Shown here piece by piece: positions 8,102-8,894 of a stretch of 8,894 bases of DNA (position 1 is its first letter; every line of letters begins with the position of its first letter). The notes below the pieces were generated by a model. The model ran no database searches. It was not told the origin of the DNA and saw nothing but the letters and a program-made list of their open reading frames with translations. Source of the stretch: Candidatus Fibrimonadales bacterium (GTDB taxonomy: Bacteria > Fibrobacterota > Fibrobacteria > Fibrobacterales > Fibrobacteraceae); the NCBI GenBank assembly GCA_009777135.1, contig WRMM01000064.1:1-8894 (forward strand), read 5' to 3'. A program made the translations under genes and the position numbers.

Positions 8102-8894
8102 CTAAAACTTCTCCAGTTTGTGCAGGTTTGGCGTTTTGCGGAGGAGGCGGAAGCTTTCGTAGCGACTGCCTCTCAATATCCCCCCAAAACCACTACACAT
8201 GAGAAAACTTTCAGGACCTTGGTCACAAAATTCAGTAGCAATACCTACCATGTCATAAAGCCCAAATCCATTAGGAAGCAGTTGGGCAACAGGTTTCAAC
8301 TCATGAGGCGGTGGACTATTAGGGTTTATCCAAGCATAGCGAGAAATTTTAAGCACGTCTTCTTTTATAAAGTGCGTGCTTTCATCACCCCAAAAAAAGC
8401 TAGTGGAAGCACCTGCGCGCATTAAAAAGAACCATTCATCCTTGAAAGGCACACGATAACCTGAAGCTGATGTATCTAGCTGAAGCCTACCGAAGGTGTC
8501 TTTGTAATATACGGTATCCAAGCCTTCTTTTTTGGAACGCTCATTTGCAATGCGCCACGCAAAGTCATTGTGGTTTACAAACGGAAGTTTGGAATCTTCA
8601 AGTTTTTCGCCTTTATGCGGTTCCAGGCTTTTTTCGTTTATGATTTCTGCAACAGAATTAAGATTGAAATAGTATTGAGCATCCCCCATTGTGAATTTAG
8701 TTTTATCCACTATAAGAGGCTGGCTATAGCTTCTGCTTTCATAGCTTCCAGGAGCTATGATATGAGTAATAGGGGGGTGGTTAATTCTATCAGCATTAAC
8801 TTTAGCGGTATCCACGACATATATTTTATGCGAGTAATCTCCCATCTGAATGTAGCTTTGCTCCACCAAAACTTGGATTGTGTCTGTTAGCCCG
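8102..8894 (-). CDS. FGE/sulfatase-modifying-factor-like domain protein, N terminus outside the window
   Basis: The frame is open to the right window edge, so the true start lies beyond 8894; the first visible methionine-type codon (TTG, 8869) is probably internal. The visible 263 residues follow the FGE-sulfatase (SUMF1/EgtB/PvdO) order. VLVEQSYIQMGD corresponds to family VxVxGGxFxMG. LIVDKTKFTMGDAQYYFN corresponds to the 'KTEVTxxQYxxF' strand. Then come GYRVPFKDEWFFLMRAG, FFWGDE, YAWINPNS, PVAQLLPNGFGLYDMVG and a C-terminal RGSRYESFRLLRK. The tail between RG and FRLLR is much shorter than usual, and neither paired catalytic cysteine of true formylglycine-generating enzymes is present. It is therefore probably a binding or structural relative rather than an active enzyme. 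Large Fibrobacter paralogous families carry such domains; membership here is inference. Confidence 0.85.
   Translation of the reverse strand, partial: GLTDTIQVLVEQSYIQMGDYSHKIYVVDTAKVNADRINHPPITHIIAPGSYESRSYSQPLIVDKTKFTMGDAQYYFNLNSVAEIINEKSLEPHKGEKLEDSKLPFVNHNDFAWRIANERSKKEGLDTVYYKDTFGRLQLDTSASGYRVPFKDEWFFLMRAGASTSFFWGDESTHFIKEDVLKISRYAWINPNSPPPHELKPVAQLLPNGFGLYDMVGIATEFCDQGPESFLMCSGFGGILRGSRYESFRLLRKTPNLHKLEKF

Overview
This is an 8.9-kb stretch of bacterial chromosome, moderately AT-rich. It encodes housekeeping genes (biotin ligase, glutamyl-tRNA synthetase, ribosomal protein L19, dTDP-sugar epimerase, two tRNAs) mixed with genes I cannot name. The lineage is uncertain. Three things point tentatively to a Fibrobacterota-like organism: strong promoters of the form TTGACR-N17-TAWATT with a TTTTC tract before the -10, a divergent sulfatase-modifying-factor (FGE-like) protein at the right edge, and heptanucleotide repeat elements between genes. 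This is inference from style, not a match I could test.

Left part (1-1143). On the minus strand are the 5' part of a tRNA-Asn (3' end outside the window) with its own promoter, then a catalytic-domain-only birA. A divergent region of about 255 bases follows. It holds an inverted pair of GGG-rich heptamer arrays and a tandem copy of the -10 region plus first 14 bases of tRNA-Leu. The complete tRNA-Leu(GAG) comes next.

Central plus-strand cluster (1149-6841). gltX starts five bases after tRNA-Leu, so a processed mRNA would be almost leaderless. It is followed by a zinc-ribbon protein with a possible CarD-like segment (11-base overlap with gltX), a secreted TPR protein whose start codon lies inside a TTGAGAG repeat, a two-zinc-ribbon membrane protein with a good Shine-Dalgarno, and an unrecognised protein whose GTG start overlaps the preceding stop. 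Spacing suggests partial co-transcription. I cannot derive a joint function beyond the zinc-ribbon/TPR character.

Right part (6842-8894). A 131-bp inverted heptamer element sits directly before the rfbC ribosome binding site. rfbC converges on, and overlaps by 44 bases, rplS, whose C-terminal Ala/Pro/Thr tail is mostly encoded antisense to the rfbC end. rplS has a textbook promoter. An FGE-like gene on the minus strand runs out of the window.

The most distinctive content is the family of heptamer arrays. Two elements share one plan (about 27-42-nt heptamer arms inverted around a 52-54-nt AT-rich core) but use unrelated heptamers. A third, single-arm copy supplies both the stop codon of one gene and the start codon of the next.
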